Below, piece after piece: positions 21,597-30,953 of a stretch of 64,000 bases of DNA. Origin of the DNA: Ampelomyces quisqualis (lineage: Eukaryota > Ascomycota > Dothideomycetes > Pleosporales > Phaeosphaeriaceae); NCBI GenBank assembly GCA_018398575.1, contig JAGTXZ010000006.1, positions 1,426,001-1,490,000 of the forward strand, read 5' to 3'. Both the position numbers and the translations under genes were made by a program. Each line of letters opens with the position of its first letter. The stretch's first letter is position 1. The notes below the pieces were generated by a model, which saw nothing but the letters and a program-made list of their open reading frames with translations, ran no database searches and was not told the DNA's origin.

Positions 21597-22469
21597 TCAC
21601 TGTAACACAATGCTGAAATTGTTCATCGCAGGCTTATCTCGCAACTTCTTTTTGCCCGACTTCCGTGTTGTCACTTTTCCGTTCCAGGTAAAGAGATAGT
21701 AGCACAGCTTGAGCGATCTCTTGTTGTATTGCTTGGTGAAGCCCAAGTTGGACATGATTTGCAATAGTAGAGGCTCGTCCAGATATCGTGAGTTATCCAC
21801 GCATGGTAGTGGTAGTACCAAGAACAGGAACGGACCAATAGTTGGAGTCAGTTCATTCTCGCTCTTGATCGGTCGAAGAAACTTTGTGATGCGTCGCAGC
21901 ATGTCGCCCCGGCCTGCAGCGTCCGGCACGTAATTGAGTACCAGCGATAAGGATATGATATCGAATCGCTCCTCGTCAGAAGCTGGAAGTCGCCGCTCCA
22001 TGAAGTCTTGTTTCTCGATACTAGGATCTTGACTATCTAGATCGATCCTTGTCATGTGAATTGCCCTTGGAAACTTTGAGATCTCATTGCTTGGGGATAG
22101 TGCTCCGACTTCGAGACATTCCAGGCTCGGCTTCTCTTTGTCATTATGTCCGTGCTCCTTGGTACCGATTACTTTTGACTGCTGTAGCCAGTTGATGAGG
22201 ATTTTACTAGAATCACCGCCACGATCCTTTGCTTGGCCCTGCTTACTGGCAGCTTGGTAGGTCTTGATTCCACCGTTCCTTTCTATGGCTGTTGCGAGTT
22301 TGAGTGCGGCCGCCGTGTCACCTCTTTTGAGCGCTGCTGCATGTTCCTTCTGTAGCGTGTGGTGTGTACGAATGATGGTTCGTGATCTTCCAGAGGTCAT
22401 ACGCTCTTTTGGTCGGCTTGCTGGCGGGCGACCACTTGCCAATGACTTTTGACGTTTCTTGACGGACAT
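21597..22469 (-). CDS. BMT2: 25S rRNA adenine-N(1) methyltransferase BMT2
   Basis: Nucleolar SAM-dependent enzyme that makes an m1A in 25S rRNA (yeast Bmt2, formerly YBR141C). Single exon, 290 aa. The Lys/Arg-rich N-terminus (MSVKKRQKSLASGRPPASRP) suits nuclear/nucleolar targeting; a Rossmann-like methyltransferase core has SLECLEVGAL and RFDIISLSLVLNYVPDA, the latter typical of this family. An in-frame ATG at 22544 would add 25 residues; 22469 was chosen because family members begin at the basic segment. The start is only 226 bp from the divergent RPL25 start. Confidence 0.88.
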   Translation of the reverse strand: MSVKKRQKSLASGRPPASRPKERMTSGRSRTIIRTHHTLQKEHAAALKRGDTAAALKLATAIERNGGIKTYQAASKQGQAKDRGGDSSKILINWLQQSKVIGTKEHGHNDKEKPSLECLEVGALSPSNEISKFPRAIHMTRIDLDSQDPSIEKQDFMERRLPASDEERFDIISLSLVLNYVPDAAGRGDMLRRITKFLRPIKSENELTPTIGPFLFLVLPLPCVDNSRYLDEPLLLQIMSNLGFTKQYNKRSLKLCYYLFTWNGKVTTRKSGKKKLRDKPAMNNFSIVLQ

Positions 22470-22695
22470 GATGTTCTTGCTCGTATCATGTGCTTGGCTG
22501 CGACGCCAAAACCGAAGAAGTTCGCCTGCTGGCGCCAGTGTCATGGTTCTTTTCACATTCCGCCGCGCTATTCCGTCTCAGGCTAGCGCGCCTTTCCCCG
22601 TCAAGCGAGCCACAGACTCCAAATTCGACTCCGCCAGAAGACTTCCTGCTCCGCAATTCTCGACACTGACACAACAGGGCCAATACATCGCCAAA
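22470..22695. promoter_or_regulatory. Bidirectional promoter of BMT2 and RPL25
   Basis: A 226-bp spacer between the two divergent start codons must hold both promoters. No single obvious ribosomal-protein motif stands out. If the BMT2 start were 22544, the spacer would shrink to about 150 bp. Confidence 0.6.
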
Positions 22696-23497
22696 ATGGG
22701 ACCCAAGGCCACCAACAAGAGTACGTTCACGCCGCGAACATTGACGAGGAATTTGCAGTCGCACTGTAGAGATGTCGAAAACGAGACCTCGATGTCGTGA
22801 AGCAACAGCGCACGCGCCTCGATCGAAATCCCCCACTGGTAGACGATAGCTAACATCCTCATAGCCGCCACCAAGACCGGCAAGCAGGCCAATGCCGCTG
22901 CCAAAGCAGCCCTTCGCGGCGTAAGCCTCCCTTGATCCTCTTGAGTCGTGTCAGAATTTATCTCTGACGGGCTGTTTTCTCGTGTGACGGGCACAATTAA
23001 CGAGATGACAGTCGTACGCGAACAAGAAGCGGGCGATTAGGAAGAGCACCAGTTTCCACCGGTATATTGTGTTATGCAAGGCTTGGAAAGCCACCTGCTG
23101 ACAGTGAACAGGCCCAAAACCCTTCAGCTTTCTCGTGCGCCCAAGTACCCCCGCAAGTCAGTTCCCCATGAGCCTCGCATGGATGCCTCCAAGGTCCTCA
23201 TCCACCCACTTAACACCGAGTCCGCCATGAAGAAGGTACTATCTACACAAGCAATGCAGCAAGCAAGTGGAAACTAACATAGGCGCACAGATCGAAGAGA
23301 ATAACACCCTCGTCTTCATCGTCGATGTCAAGGCCAACAAGCGCCAGATCGCTGCCGCTCTCAAGAAGCAGTACGATGTCAACTGTGTCAAGATCAATAC
23401 CCTCATCCGACCAGACGGCTCCAAGAAGGCGTTCGCCCGCCTCACCGCTGATGTCGATGCCCTTGATATCGCCGCCACCAAGCTCAATCTTGTTTAA
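22696..23497 (+). CDS. RPL25: 60S ribosomal protein L25 (uL23, L23a)
   Basis: Large-subunit protein at the exit tunnel that binds 25S rRNA and docks nascent-chain factors. Five exons: 22696-22720, 22865-22920, 23012-23061, 23112-23235 and 23291-23497, giving 153 aa. The basic N-terminal extension (ATKTGKQANAAAKAALRG) is followed by the conserved KTLQLSRAPKYPRKSVP and the uL23 domain ending VKINTLIRPDGSKKAFARL. Intron 1 is 144 nt, longer than usual here; I looked for box C/D snoRNA motifs in it and found none convincing. Confidence 0.96.
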
Positions 23498-23925
23498 GCT
23501 GGGATTGTCATGTCTAGACATGAGTGTGGATGGATCTAGGTATACTCAGCACGGGAAAAGCGATCTTATGCATCATGGCGGCGTTCACGGATACCAAGTC
23601 AAGAAAGACTCAAATGAAACAAATTCCCACATGATGCCACCTTAGGGGTTGCCTTTACATAATCTCTGTTGCTTGTTCGTGATGCAAATGTGCTTCGGCG
23701 TCTTATTAGAACAACACTGTAGAGCATGACTATGCGCACCATGCACTCGAATAACTGTGTTACGATACAGCTTCTGAATCTGTAGTAACACACCCTGCGC
23801 AATGGTAGATGCTGAACCTGTGATATAAATTTCGCATATCTGTATCTTACAACTCCGGTTCTACTCAAGTACTGCTTGATCTTGTCCTACCCAGTCAAGC
23901 ACATCCCCCTCCGTATCTATCGCCT
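23498..23925. other. Convergent intergenic region, RPL25 / TIM8
   Basis: 3' flanks of two convergent genes; nothing else seen. Confidence 0.5.
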
Positions 23926-24267
23926 TTATTGTCTCAACCGCTCCAACTCCCTCAACACCACCAAATTCGCATCCAAAAATCTGTCCACGCACTGCCTCAT
24001 GCACGGCTCCTCGTACTTGTCCAGCTTGCCGTTCTTGACGTTGCCCGCGGGAATGCATTTGCGGAAGCATGTATCGGTGAGAGAGTGAATCGCTAAGAAA
24101 CCATTGGTTAGCGAATCCATATTCGAATACGGGTGAATATACAACGCACATGATTGAATGCGCGCCTTTTGGCCCTCGTTCATGGCGAATTGCTGGAGTT
24201 CTTGCTTGTCGCGGTCGCTGAGCTTGGAGATGTCCACGTTGGCGAGGCCACCACCAAGTGCGTCCAT
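23926..24267 (-). CDS. TIM8: Mitochondrial import chaperone TIM8
   Basis: Small TIM protein of the mitochondrial intermembrane space; with Tim13 it escorts hydrophobic precursors such as Tim23. Two exons: 24150-24267 and 23926-24092, 94 aa, the usual length. The twin CX3C motif is intact: C48-FRK-C52 and C70-MRQ-C74, joined by the conserved NVKNGKLDKYEEP. The end DANLVVLRELERLRQ is family-typical. The 57-nt intron has donor GTGCGT and branch site CTAAC. Confidence 0.95.
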   Translation of the reverse strand: MDALGGGLANVDISKLSDRDKQELQQFAMNEGQKARIQSCALYIHPYSNMDSLTNGFLAIHSLTDTCFRKCIPAGNVKNGKLDKYEEPCMRQCVDRFLDANLVVLRELERLRQ

Positions 24268-25528
24268 TTTGAGTTTCTTGTGTAAAGGCGTGTATGGATG
24301 TAGCGAGAGAGTGGTGAGACGGGTTTTGACACTTTGGAGGTGCTCGTTGTGTGTGTTCTCGTAAGTGGAATTTCTTTGACGTACTTGAGATGCGATCGGA
24401 GGTTTGCGGTGGGCCACCGATAGAGTGGTTAGTCAGCCGCACTGCTTCGTTCATTTCGACGTCGTGAGCAAGCATCTGGTTCCGTGATGTACACAGTTTT
24501 TACATTAGATCGACTGATTTATTCCTGATCTCTGTGTTACTTTTGCGCTTAACATGTTGCTCGACTTTCTTCTTCTACAAGTGCCGAGTCCGGGTGTATA
24601 CGAGCAAAATTACTAGGAGTCGAGAGCAGACTCTCATTGGCTCTGATTTGAGATAAGTTGAGTTGATTCGACTTGTCGTTGCATAGTAATGTCTGTAATT
24701 TTCGCTCGTATGCGCCAGGAAGCAGTGTACTAAGCCTTGGCCCAAGCATAACGCATTGGTCCAGATTTTCGTTTTGGGTTGGTTGGCGATGCTCCCTACG
24801 TTCACGGTTCAGTTACCTATTAGGGTTGTGAAAGATTAACGAGCGCTACACAGATTGCGTTTGCTTTGGCTCACTCTTGGTCAGGTCTTCTCGGATTCTA
24901 TACGAACTTTATCAAAGAAGCTTATTCATGAACTGTGGGCGTCCCGATCCCACGTAGCACTTCAAATCCCCTTATCTATATTCTTTTGACGTTTACTATG
25001 AGTTTAATAAGTCCCGCTAAATAGGTGCAATGACAGACGTGGAAGATTTGGTGCGGTTTCCCTGTCTCGGACGGCCCTTTCAGTCAAGTGTGCTTCGTGA
25101 ACTCACGAATTTTACATCTTCCACACTGCTCCAGCCAGATCCGGAATGTCCCCTCTCCGCTGCCATTTCGATTCGAATCTACAAGAGATAAGATTCAAGT
25201 ATCGAAGATGATGACTCCTTTGACCACAGTGCGCTACATGGTGATAATTAAACCTTGTTCGAAACGCAGATAGAAAGTTTACGCTCTTTTGAGTAGGCAT
25301 AAACAACTCACAAGTGGTCGCAGACGCTAGTAGCCTTTCTTTCCCCAGACTTTCGAAAAATTGCGATGGCAAATATCCTTGTCTCCCTCCTCTCTAAAAC
25401 AAAGGGTGAGTGCTGGCCCTTCCAAGTACCTCGTCGTACTCGACAGCCACTTCATCCGCTACTTAACCCATCAGCCGGCTAATACGAGTTTGGAAAGATT
25501 CCCCCATCCATTTCTCAGATTAGTTCGC
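24268..25528. other. 1.3-kb intergenic region left of the secreted hypothetical gene
   Basis: Fairly AT-rich. A short ATG frame at 25366 ending in a possible donor (GTGAGT near 25406) could be an upstream exon of the next gene, but I could not join it convincingly. Nothing else recognised. Confidence 0.5.
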
Positions 25529-26223
25529 ATGAGATACATGTGGATCAACTTCGCGGCTGCGTATCTCCTAATAGCTCTCAGTACCGAAAGCACCATACCC
25601 GACCTTGGCTTCCATGACACTACTCATCATTCTGAACCTCTCTCACATCTCATTGCTACAACTGCTCGAGATGTTATAGTCTTCGACGCATCTGGATCAG
25701 TCATTGCTGTGGACGGGGATGATGTGTGGATCTTTTCTGTCAAAAGAGGCGACAAACTCTTACAAGGTATGCAGATGAGCAATAAGGATGCAGCTGTATT
25801 TATGGAATGGGTGAGTCAGTAGAGAGTCCCTATGATGGTGAACTACACGCAGCACTGGAGTCTTGGGGCTACAATGACAACTCAGAAGCCTTGCAGAAAG
25901 TCGCCGACAAGGAGTGCAACATGAAAAGCACCTCTGGTCACATGCTCGAGAAGACCTTTGGCGATCTCGGTATGACTCCGAAGCCAAAGAGCCAAGGCGG
26001 GTCCAACAAATGCTTTCTCATTCAGCACTTCAATAGTCCTGCTGTCATTTTGAATGAGATAGACAAGACTCAACCGGAGAAAGTGAAACAATTCTTCATA
26101 GCCCCATGTGGGACTGAACTTCGTTTCACGGGCACAGAGCACACCGTTGGTGTCAACGCCGAGGGCGCAGCGATTTTCGCCGTGGATATTAAGAGCCCAG
26201 CAAAATCAGCTAGAAGTCTATAG
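25529..26223 (+). CDS. Predicted secreted hypothetical protein
   Basis: Not recognised. Model: exons 25529-25810 and 25861-26223 with a 50-nt intron (donor GTGAGT, acceptor GGAG), 214 aa. The N-terminus MRYMWINFAAAYLLIALS looks like a signal peptide with cleavage near residue 21. The mature protein has only three or so cysteines, a central CNMKSTSGHMLEKTFGDLG segment and an end FAVDIKSPAKSARSL. An alternative acceptor (CGCAG, 25852) breaks the frame, which is why 25861 was chosen; the start exon could also lie further upstream. The presence of a signal peptide and lack of a known domain make a lineage-restricted effector-like protein possible, but that is inference. Confidence 0.5.
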
Positions 26224-26345
26224 TGTCGCACCGCAAGAACAGAGAGGAGCTACCACATATTCGCTCCTTTTCGGATATTTCATGGGCATGCTGGAACTAC
26301 GCTGCTGCTGACAACATCCATAACATCAAGTACCTCTTCGTCACG

Positions 26346-26771
26346 ATGATAAGCAACACGAAAACAAATCGACGCATTGAACAAGCCTTGAAGACACTCA
26401 AATCACCCAAAGAAGAGGCAAAGGGCTGGCCTGGCTCGGACTTCGAAATGGGCACTGATGCTGGCAAAGCGTTACTTGGAAGTCCGGTCGGTAGATGGGT
26501 AAGGTACTTCCTGATGCAGCATAAACCACAACTCGGTAGGAACAATTACATTTTTCAAGTCAGAGTCTTGAAAGGCGAGAAGCCAGGCTCTCTGCCTTAC
26601 TTCTTGTTCTACGTCGAAGGACCGAACGCGGAGATGAAATTGATCACTGGAGCTGAAACAAGCACATTGACGGAAAATACTCGCAACAGCAGTTTCGAGT
26701 CACGGCTCGTGAGGAAGAGTACGGACGAGAAGAGTGTTGCAAAACAACCTTTTTTTCAGGCAAAGTTTTGA
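26346..26771 (+). CDS. Hypothetical protein, possibly with missing upstream exon
   Basis: Not recognised. Open frame of 141 aa from ATG 26346; the frame continues upstream without an ATG to the stop of the preceding gene, so a 5' exon may be missing from this model. The core ALLGSPVGRWVRYFLMQHKP and LPYFLFYVEG look like a folded domain, while the C-terminus is Ser/Lys-rich. It starts only about 120 bp after the secreted hypothetical gene on the same strand. The two could be tandem members of one lineage-specific family or parts of one gene model, since no strong intergenic signal separates them. Confidence 0.4.
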   Translation: MISNTKTNRRIEQALKTLKSPKEEAKGWPGSDFEMGTDAGKALLGSPVGRWVRYFLMQHKPQLGRNNYIFQVRVLKGEKPGSLPYFLFYVEGPNAEMKLITGAETSTLTENTRNSSFESRLVRKSTDEKSVAKQPFFQAKF

Positions 26772-27822
26772 GGTACCAGATTGCGAAGCCCGTGCTTTTA
26801 TATCTCACTAGAGCGATCTGTCGAGAAGCGCAGTAATCAAAGTTCAACATGGCCACAAACTCGCTCCATCGTCTCTCATTTCCATGATTTCCTTCCGAAC
26901 CTCCAACACTGCCCTTGTTCCCCTCTCAATCGCCCCATCAACAAAACTTCTCCACCTCAGCGCCCAATCTAAATCGCAAATACTACATTGCCATGTCTCG
27001 CACGCATATCATCTAGATGCTTACTCAAGAGTCCTAGCGGCGAAAGGAACCACGCGCCCTTTATGAAATTGTCTTTGCTCCAGTCGTGGAATACCGAACG
27101 CTGGCTGTCGAGTTCTTGAGGTCATAGAGGGAATAGTTTAATAAAGACGAAACACCGCGTTGCCTCACGAGAATATCAGTCTCGGGACTCATGTGCTTGT
27201 TTTGCCCGCCGAAGCACACGATGTGCGTGTTTCCTGCTGGCGTGGTACCGTCGCCAATTGCGTAGTGCACTTCATTGTGGGGTTATGTGATTCCAGTCCA
27301 GGACCGGAGGTCTTGGTTCGACGTTTCGGCGTGCACTTTGACGGGTTGGTATATGTGGCCGATCAAATGTGAGTACGGTTATCGGCGTAACGACTAATTT
27401 TATGATGCTGAGTTGGTCCCTTTGTGCTCGGAAGCACTACCGTGGGCCACGACTAGCTACTGTAGATTCCTATTCCACTAGCTTCGTGGACATCAATTGG
27501 AAATATATACTAGCCTACTTACTCGATGTCAGAGTATCGGGAATGAAGCGAATGAACTGTACAATATCAATGCTTACCCTAACACTGAATACACTGAAGC
27601 AAGAAACAATGTGGGTCAATGTAATTTGTTCATGGAGATCAAGTAAACACATACGACTTGCACATGGGGAGAAGTAGCTAAATATGCGAGTGCATGAAGT
27701 GGTGATAGAAGATACAAAGAATCGAAGCAAGCCTGCTTAAAGAAGAGAACCATGACGTCAAATCACACCAAACCAGCAACCCCCTTTACGGCACAAAAAC
27801 ATCACAATACACTCCCATCAGC
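26772..27822. other. Intergenic region left of the expansin-like gene
   Basis: About 1 kb without a recognisable gene; short frames on both strands have no family features. Confidence 0.5.
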
Positions 27823-28983
27823 TCAAAAGTTTCCAGCACCAGTCTTCATGCTGTCCGACGCAATACTCACGCCCTTGGTAATCACGCTCTTACCATTTGT
27901 GCTCGTAACCTTGATGTCGACCGTATCCGCTCCAAAGCCAGCCGAGTTTTCAAAGAAGTTGTACGGCTGCCTAGTCGTTGCCTTCCACGTATTTCCGCCA
28001 TCCGTTGAGACCTCGAGCGTAGCAATAGCCACGTTTGCGTTCATGACCTGCATGCTGAACCAGAACTTGGATGTGCCGGACTTGTTCTTGAGCACGAAGG
28101 GAGAGGTGATGCCACAGGGCACAAAGTCCCAGCTGACGTTGATGATGCCCTTGGATGGGTCCGCGAGCTTCTTGAAGGCGTCGGGGTACAGGTCGAGGTG
28201 ATTGTTGCCGCAGCCGGGGCATTGATCGACGACCATGGCCGTGAGTTTGTTGCCGCCGGGGCCGGTGACGGTTACGCATTGACCACAGGCTTGGGCGCCG
28301 GCCCAGTTGGAGTCGGAGAGTGCGGTACCGAAGACGCCGGACGGAATGGTGTAGCCGGTGAAAGAGCACATGCCGCCAGCGGTGTTGCCGCCGTAGAAGG
28401 TGGCGTCGCCGCGCTTGGAGCCAGCAGCCGAGACATTCGAGTCACTACCAGCTTCAGCCTCGGGAGTCTCAGGAGCAGGTGATGGCTCAGAGGGTGTCTT
28501 GGTCTCAGATACTGGGGCTGTGCTGGGCTTTGTGTCGGTCGAATAGGTAGGCTTTGCAGCTTCATCGATGACGGAAAAGTCTGGCAGTTGTGAGATCGGG
28601 CTCGCAGCTGCGCTGGAAGCGTGGAGTGTTGCATTCGAGTAGCTGCCCCATTGCAGAGACGAGACGACGGAAGACGCAGCAGGTGTTGGGCGAATGGTAA
28701 TGGTAGTTTCGATGTACTGTGTGCTGGTGCTTGTAACGTCGATAGTCCTGATGGGCTCGCTGCCTGCATCAACTGTTACAGTGACCTTCTCAACCTCGGT
28801 GCTGGTGACGGTACGGCGAGAGCAAACAGATGCTTCGGGTGTGGCTTGTTCCTGATTCGCGACTGCGGTGACAGTAACACTTTCGTACAGTGTGTGAGTG
28901 ACAGTCTTACGCTCAGCGTCGCAAGAAGACTCGGCGAAAGCGAGGCCGGCAAGAGGAAGGAGATTGAAGATAGCGGACTTCAT
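27823..28983 (-). CDS. Secreted expansin-like protein (DPBB plus expansin C-terminal domain)
   Basis: Expansin-like proteins loosen cellulose or chitin networks without hydrolysis; in plant-associated fungi they act on plant cell wall. Single exon, 386 aa. Signal peptide MKSAIFNLLPLAGLAFA (1-17). Residues 18-190 form a Thr/Val- then Pro/Ser/Glu-rich linker with repeated VTVT/TSTS pieces, probably O-glycosylated. The double-psi beta-barrel starts at about 191 (GDATFYGGN), with cysteines in ACGQC and DQCPGC and the conserved Asp in HLDLYPDAF (about 262-270). A C-terminal beta-sandwich (about 290-386) contains SKFWFSMQVMNANV and STDGGNTWKATTRQ. There is no cellulose-binding CBM1, so it is not a classic swollenin. 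Confidence 0.88.
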   Translation of the reverse strand: MKSAIFNLLPLAGLAFAESSCDAERKTVTHTLYESVTVTAVANQEQATPEASVCSRRTVTSTEVEKVTVTVDAGSEPIRTIDVTSTSTQYIETTITIRPTPAASSVVSSLQWGSYSNATLHASSAAASPISQLPDFSVIDEAAKPTYSTDTKPSTAPVSETKTPSEPSPAPETPEAEAGSDSNVSAAGSKRGDATFYGGNTAGGMCSFTGYTIPSGVFGTALSDSNWAGAQACGQCVTVTGPGGNKLTAMVVDQCPGCGNNHLDLYPDAFKKLADPSKGIINVSWDFVPCGITSPFVLKNKSGTSKFWFSMQVMNANVAIATLEVSTDGGNTWKATTRQPYNFFENSAGFGADTVDIKVTSTNGKSVITKGVSIASDSMKTGAGNF

Positions 28984-29921
28984 TGTAGGCTGCGTCGTGG
29001 CGCTGGGGAATGTTGTGACGGATTGGGAAGACTTGGCTGCTTGAACAACTCGTGTCTGAACCGGTGACTTGAAAGAATGAAAGCAGCACGATGGCTTGCG
29101 AGAACGAGTGACGACAATGCTGAAGATGAAAAGACGTGAAGCTCAAAACCACACCTGAGGCGGCGCAATCAGGCCTACGTATATTAACTCATACTCATCA
29201 GACTACGCCACCAGCCTTTCCACCAACAGTTCTCACCAACACAGAAGTGGAAATTTGCAGGAGATTTGCTCAGTGGAGGAACAAGCGCACATAGGCGGAG
29301 GCTTCCCAGTTCCCACGGGAGAACGACATGGTCGTGGAGCAATCGAACCATGCAACGACCACTTACATTGCAGCCTCCCAACATGTTCTCACCATAATCT
29401 TAATGTTCCTGGTCGAGCGCTCCAGACTCCTGCTGTGAAGATTTGGAAACGATGGGTTCCACCTTGTAGTATGATGAATGCCTAGGGTTGAAGGATGCGC
29501 TAGTGGGACATCAAACACTGACGAAATGACGGTACGGGAACTCCAACGGTGTGATTCTCGATCACCTCAGGAGCCTCGAGAGTATGATCCAGCGTCATGA
29601 CAGTAGAAAGGTATTGTCTTTGCAGTTGCATTCGCGTATTTTGACGTGGCTCTTGTGAATAACTTGACCGTGTAGGATCAAGTCGGGAGAGTCGTTTCGG
29701 GAAACTGAGGCTGTGGCACCATCGGGAATTTGTTTGTAGACTAGGACTGTTTGTGCGACCGGTAATCTCGAATTGTTCCGTCAAGTAGGAAATGCCGGCA
29801 CATCCGCTGTAGTGGCAAAGTACGGTGCTCGAGGAGCAAGGTACCGCGATTGGACCGTTGTTGGCTGGGTAAGCAGAACAAGCGTCACCCTCTCTCTCAC
29901 ACTTTGACGAGGGCTCATGTT

Positions 29922-29948
29922 TGTCGGATCTTGTCGGATCTTGTCGGA
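29922..29948. repeat. Short tandem repeat of TTGTCGGATC, about 2.7 copies
   Basis: Two perfect copies and a truncated third copy. It is too short for a function to be inferred. Confidence 0.7.
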
Positions 29949-30656
29949 AATTGCTTACCGAATCGTCCTTTTCCATAATTTGAACCGACACCGACTCGGT
30001 TGAATGAACGACTCTTGTGAGGAGGAAAGTTGGGAAATTGTGAAATGTTCTTCGAGTGAGAAACCCACAGGGAAACCAGATTGAGAATATGGATGTCGCT
30101 CGAAGGGTTGGCCAAGCAGGACCGTAAATGTGTAGCTAGTCAAACCTCACCACTTGTGATCACCTAGGTCAACTCTGTAAAACGAGTTTGTACAGGATCT
30201 GTCTAGGTAATGCGAAGACTAAGATTCTATGAAGCCTTATTTCGAGTCTGACATGCGCAACATTGCTTGTGGCCTCGTTTTGATTCAAAGCAGTACCTAG
30301 TACCTATCGTGTCGACTGCCACGTCAACCTCTCAAACTCAAGTACACACTTCAGGCAACAGCAGTTAGTTCCGATATGTCTCGTAACTATTACCTTATAG
30401 GCTTATGATCGGGAGATTCGAAACTTTGCACCGTGGAATAATGTCATGCCCAGCTGCTGGATAAGGCGGCTGACACTGTGGACCCGCATCATGATGACGC
30501 GCGGCTGGCTGCCTTGGCTCTTTCTACACTGACAAAAAGTCTGCAGTCGGCGGAAAGGGAAGAATGCAAACTGCATGAGTGATTACTACCAGGAAGCAAG
30601 ATAGATAAGTAGATGGTTCGGAGAGGTGCAAGGCTCGACCCCGTTAATTATTATCC

Positions 30657-30666
30657 GGTACCGGTA
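30657..30666. promoter_or_regulatory. Palindrome CCGGTACCGG upstream of the sugar transporter
   Basis: Perfect 10-bp inverted repeat about 290 bp before the transporter ATG. It contains facing CGG/CCG triplets, which are the half-sites of Zn2Cys6 regulators; binding is speculation from a single short site. Confidence 0.25.
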
Positions 30667-30953
30667 ACGCCGAACGGCCCGCCAGGGTCCAGACCAAAAC
30701 ATGTGGCATCCAACCAGCCAAGACCAGCGACCAAGCTCGAACAGCTTCAGCACGTTCCCCTTGCATACTTGTACATTTACAGCGACGTTTGCCTGAATGG
30801 ATCGACTGTAACTGCACTCCTGTTCTTCTTCCTCCTGTGCCTTGTTCGTGACGCGACGCGACAGCCTCAATGCGACCCTCCACGTCTCCATAACCACCCC
30901 CAATCCGATTCGATTTCGATCTCGCCCGATACGAAGACGCACGCGACACCACG

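Larger units (their letters stand above)
28984..30953. other. 2-kb divergent intergenic region, expansin-like / sugar transporter
   Basis: Promoters of two divergent carbon-related genes. It contains a triplicated 10-bp unit (TTGTCGGATC) at about 29922-29948 and a perfect palindrome CCGGTACCGG at 30657-30666. Open frames such as the reverse one at 29500-29991 have no protein features. Confidence 0.5.

Noticed and set aside
22721..22864. snoRNA in the long first intron of RPL25
   Set aside because: I looked for box C (RUGAUGA) and box D (CUGA) and found only imperfect matches without the expected spacing.
29500..29991. 163-aa minus-strand frame between the expansin-like gene and the sugar transporter
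   Set aside because: Random-looking composition, no domain, no introns or start context.
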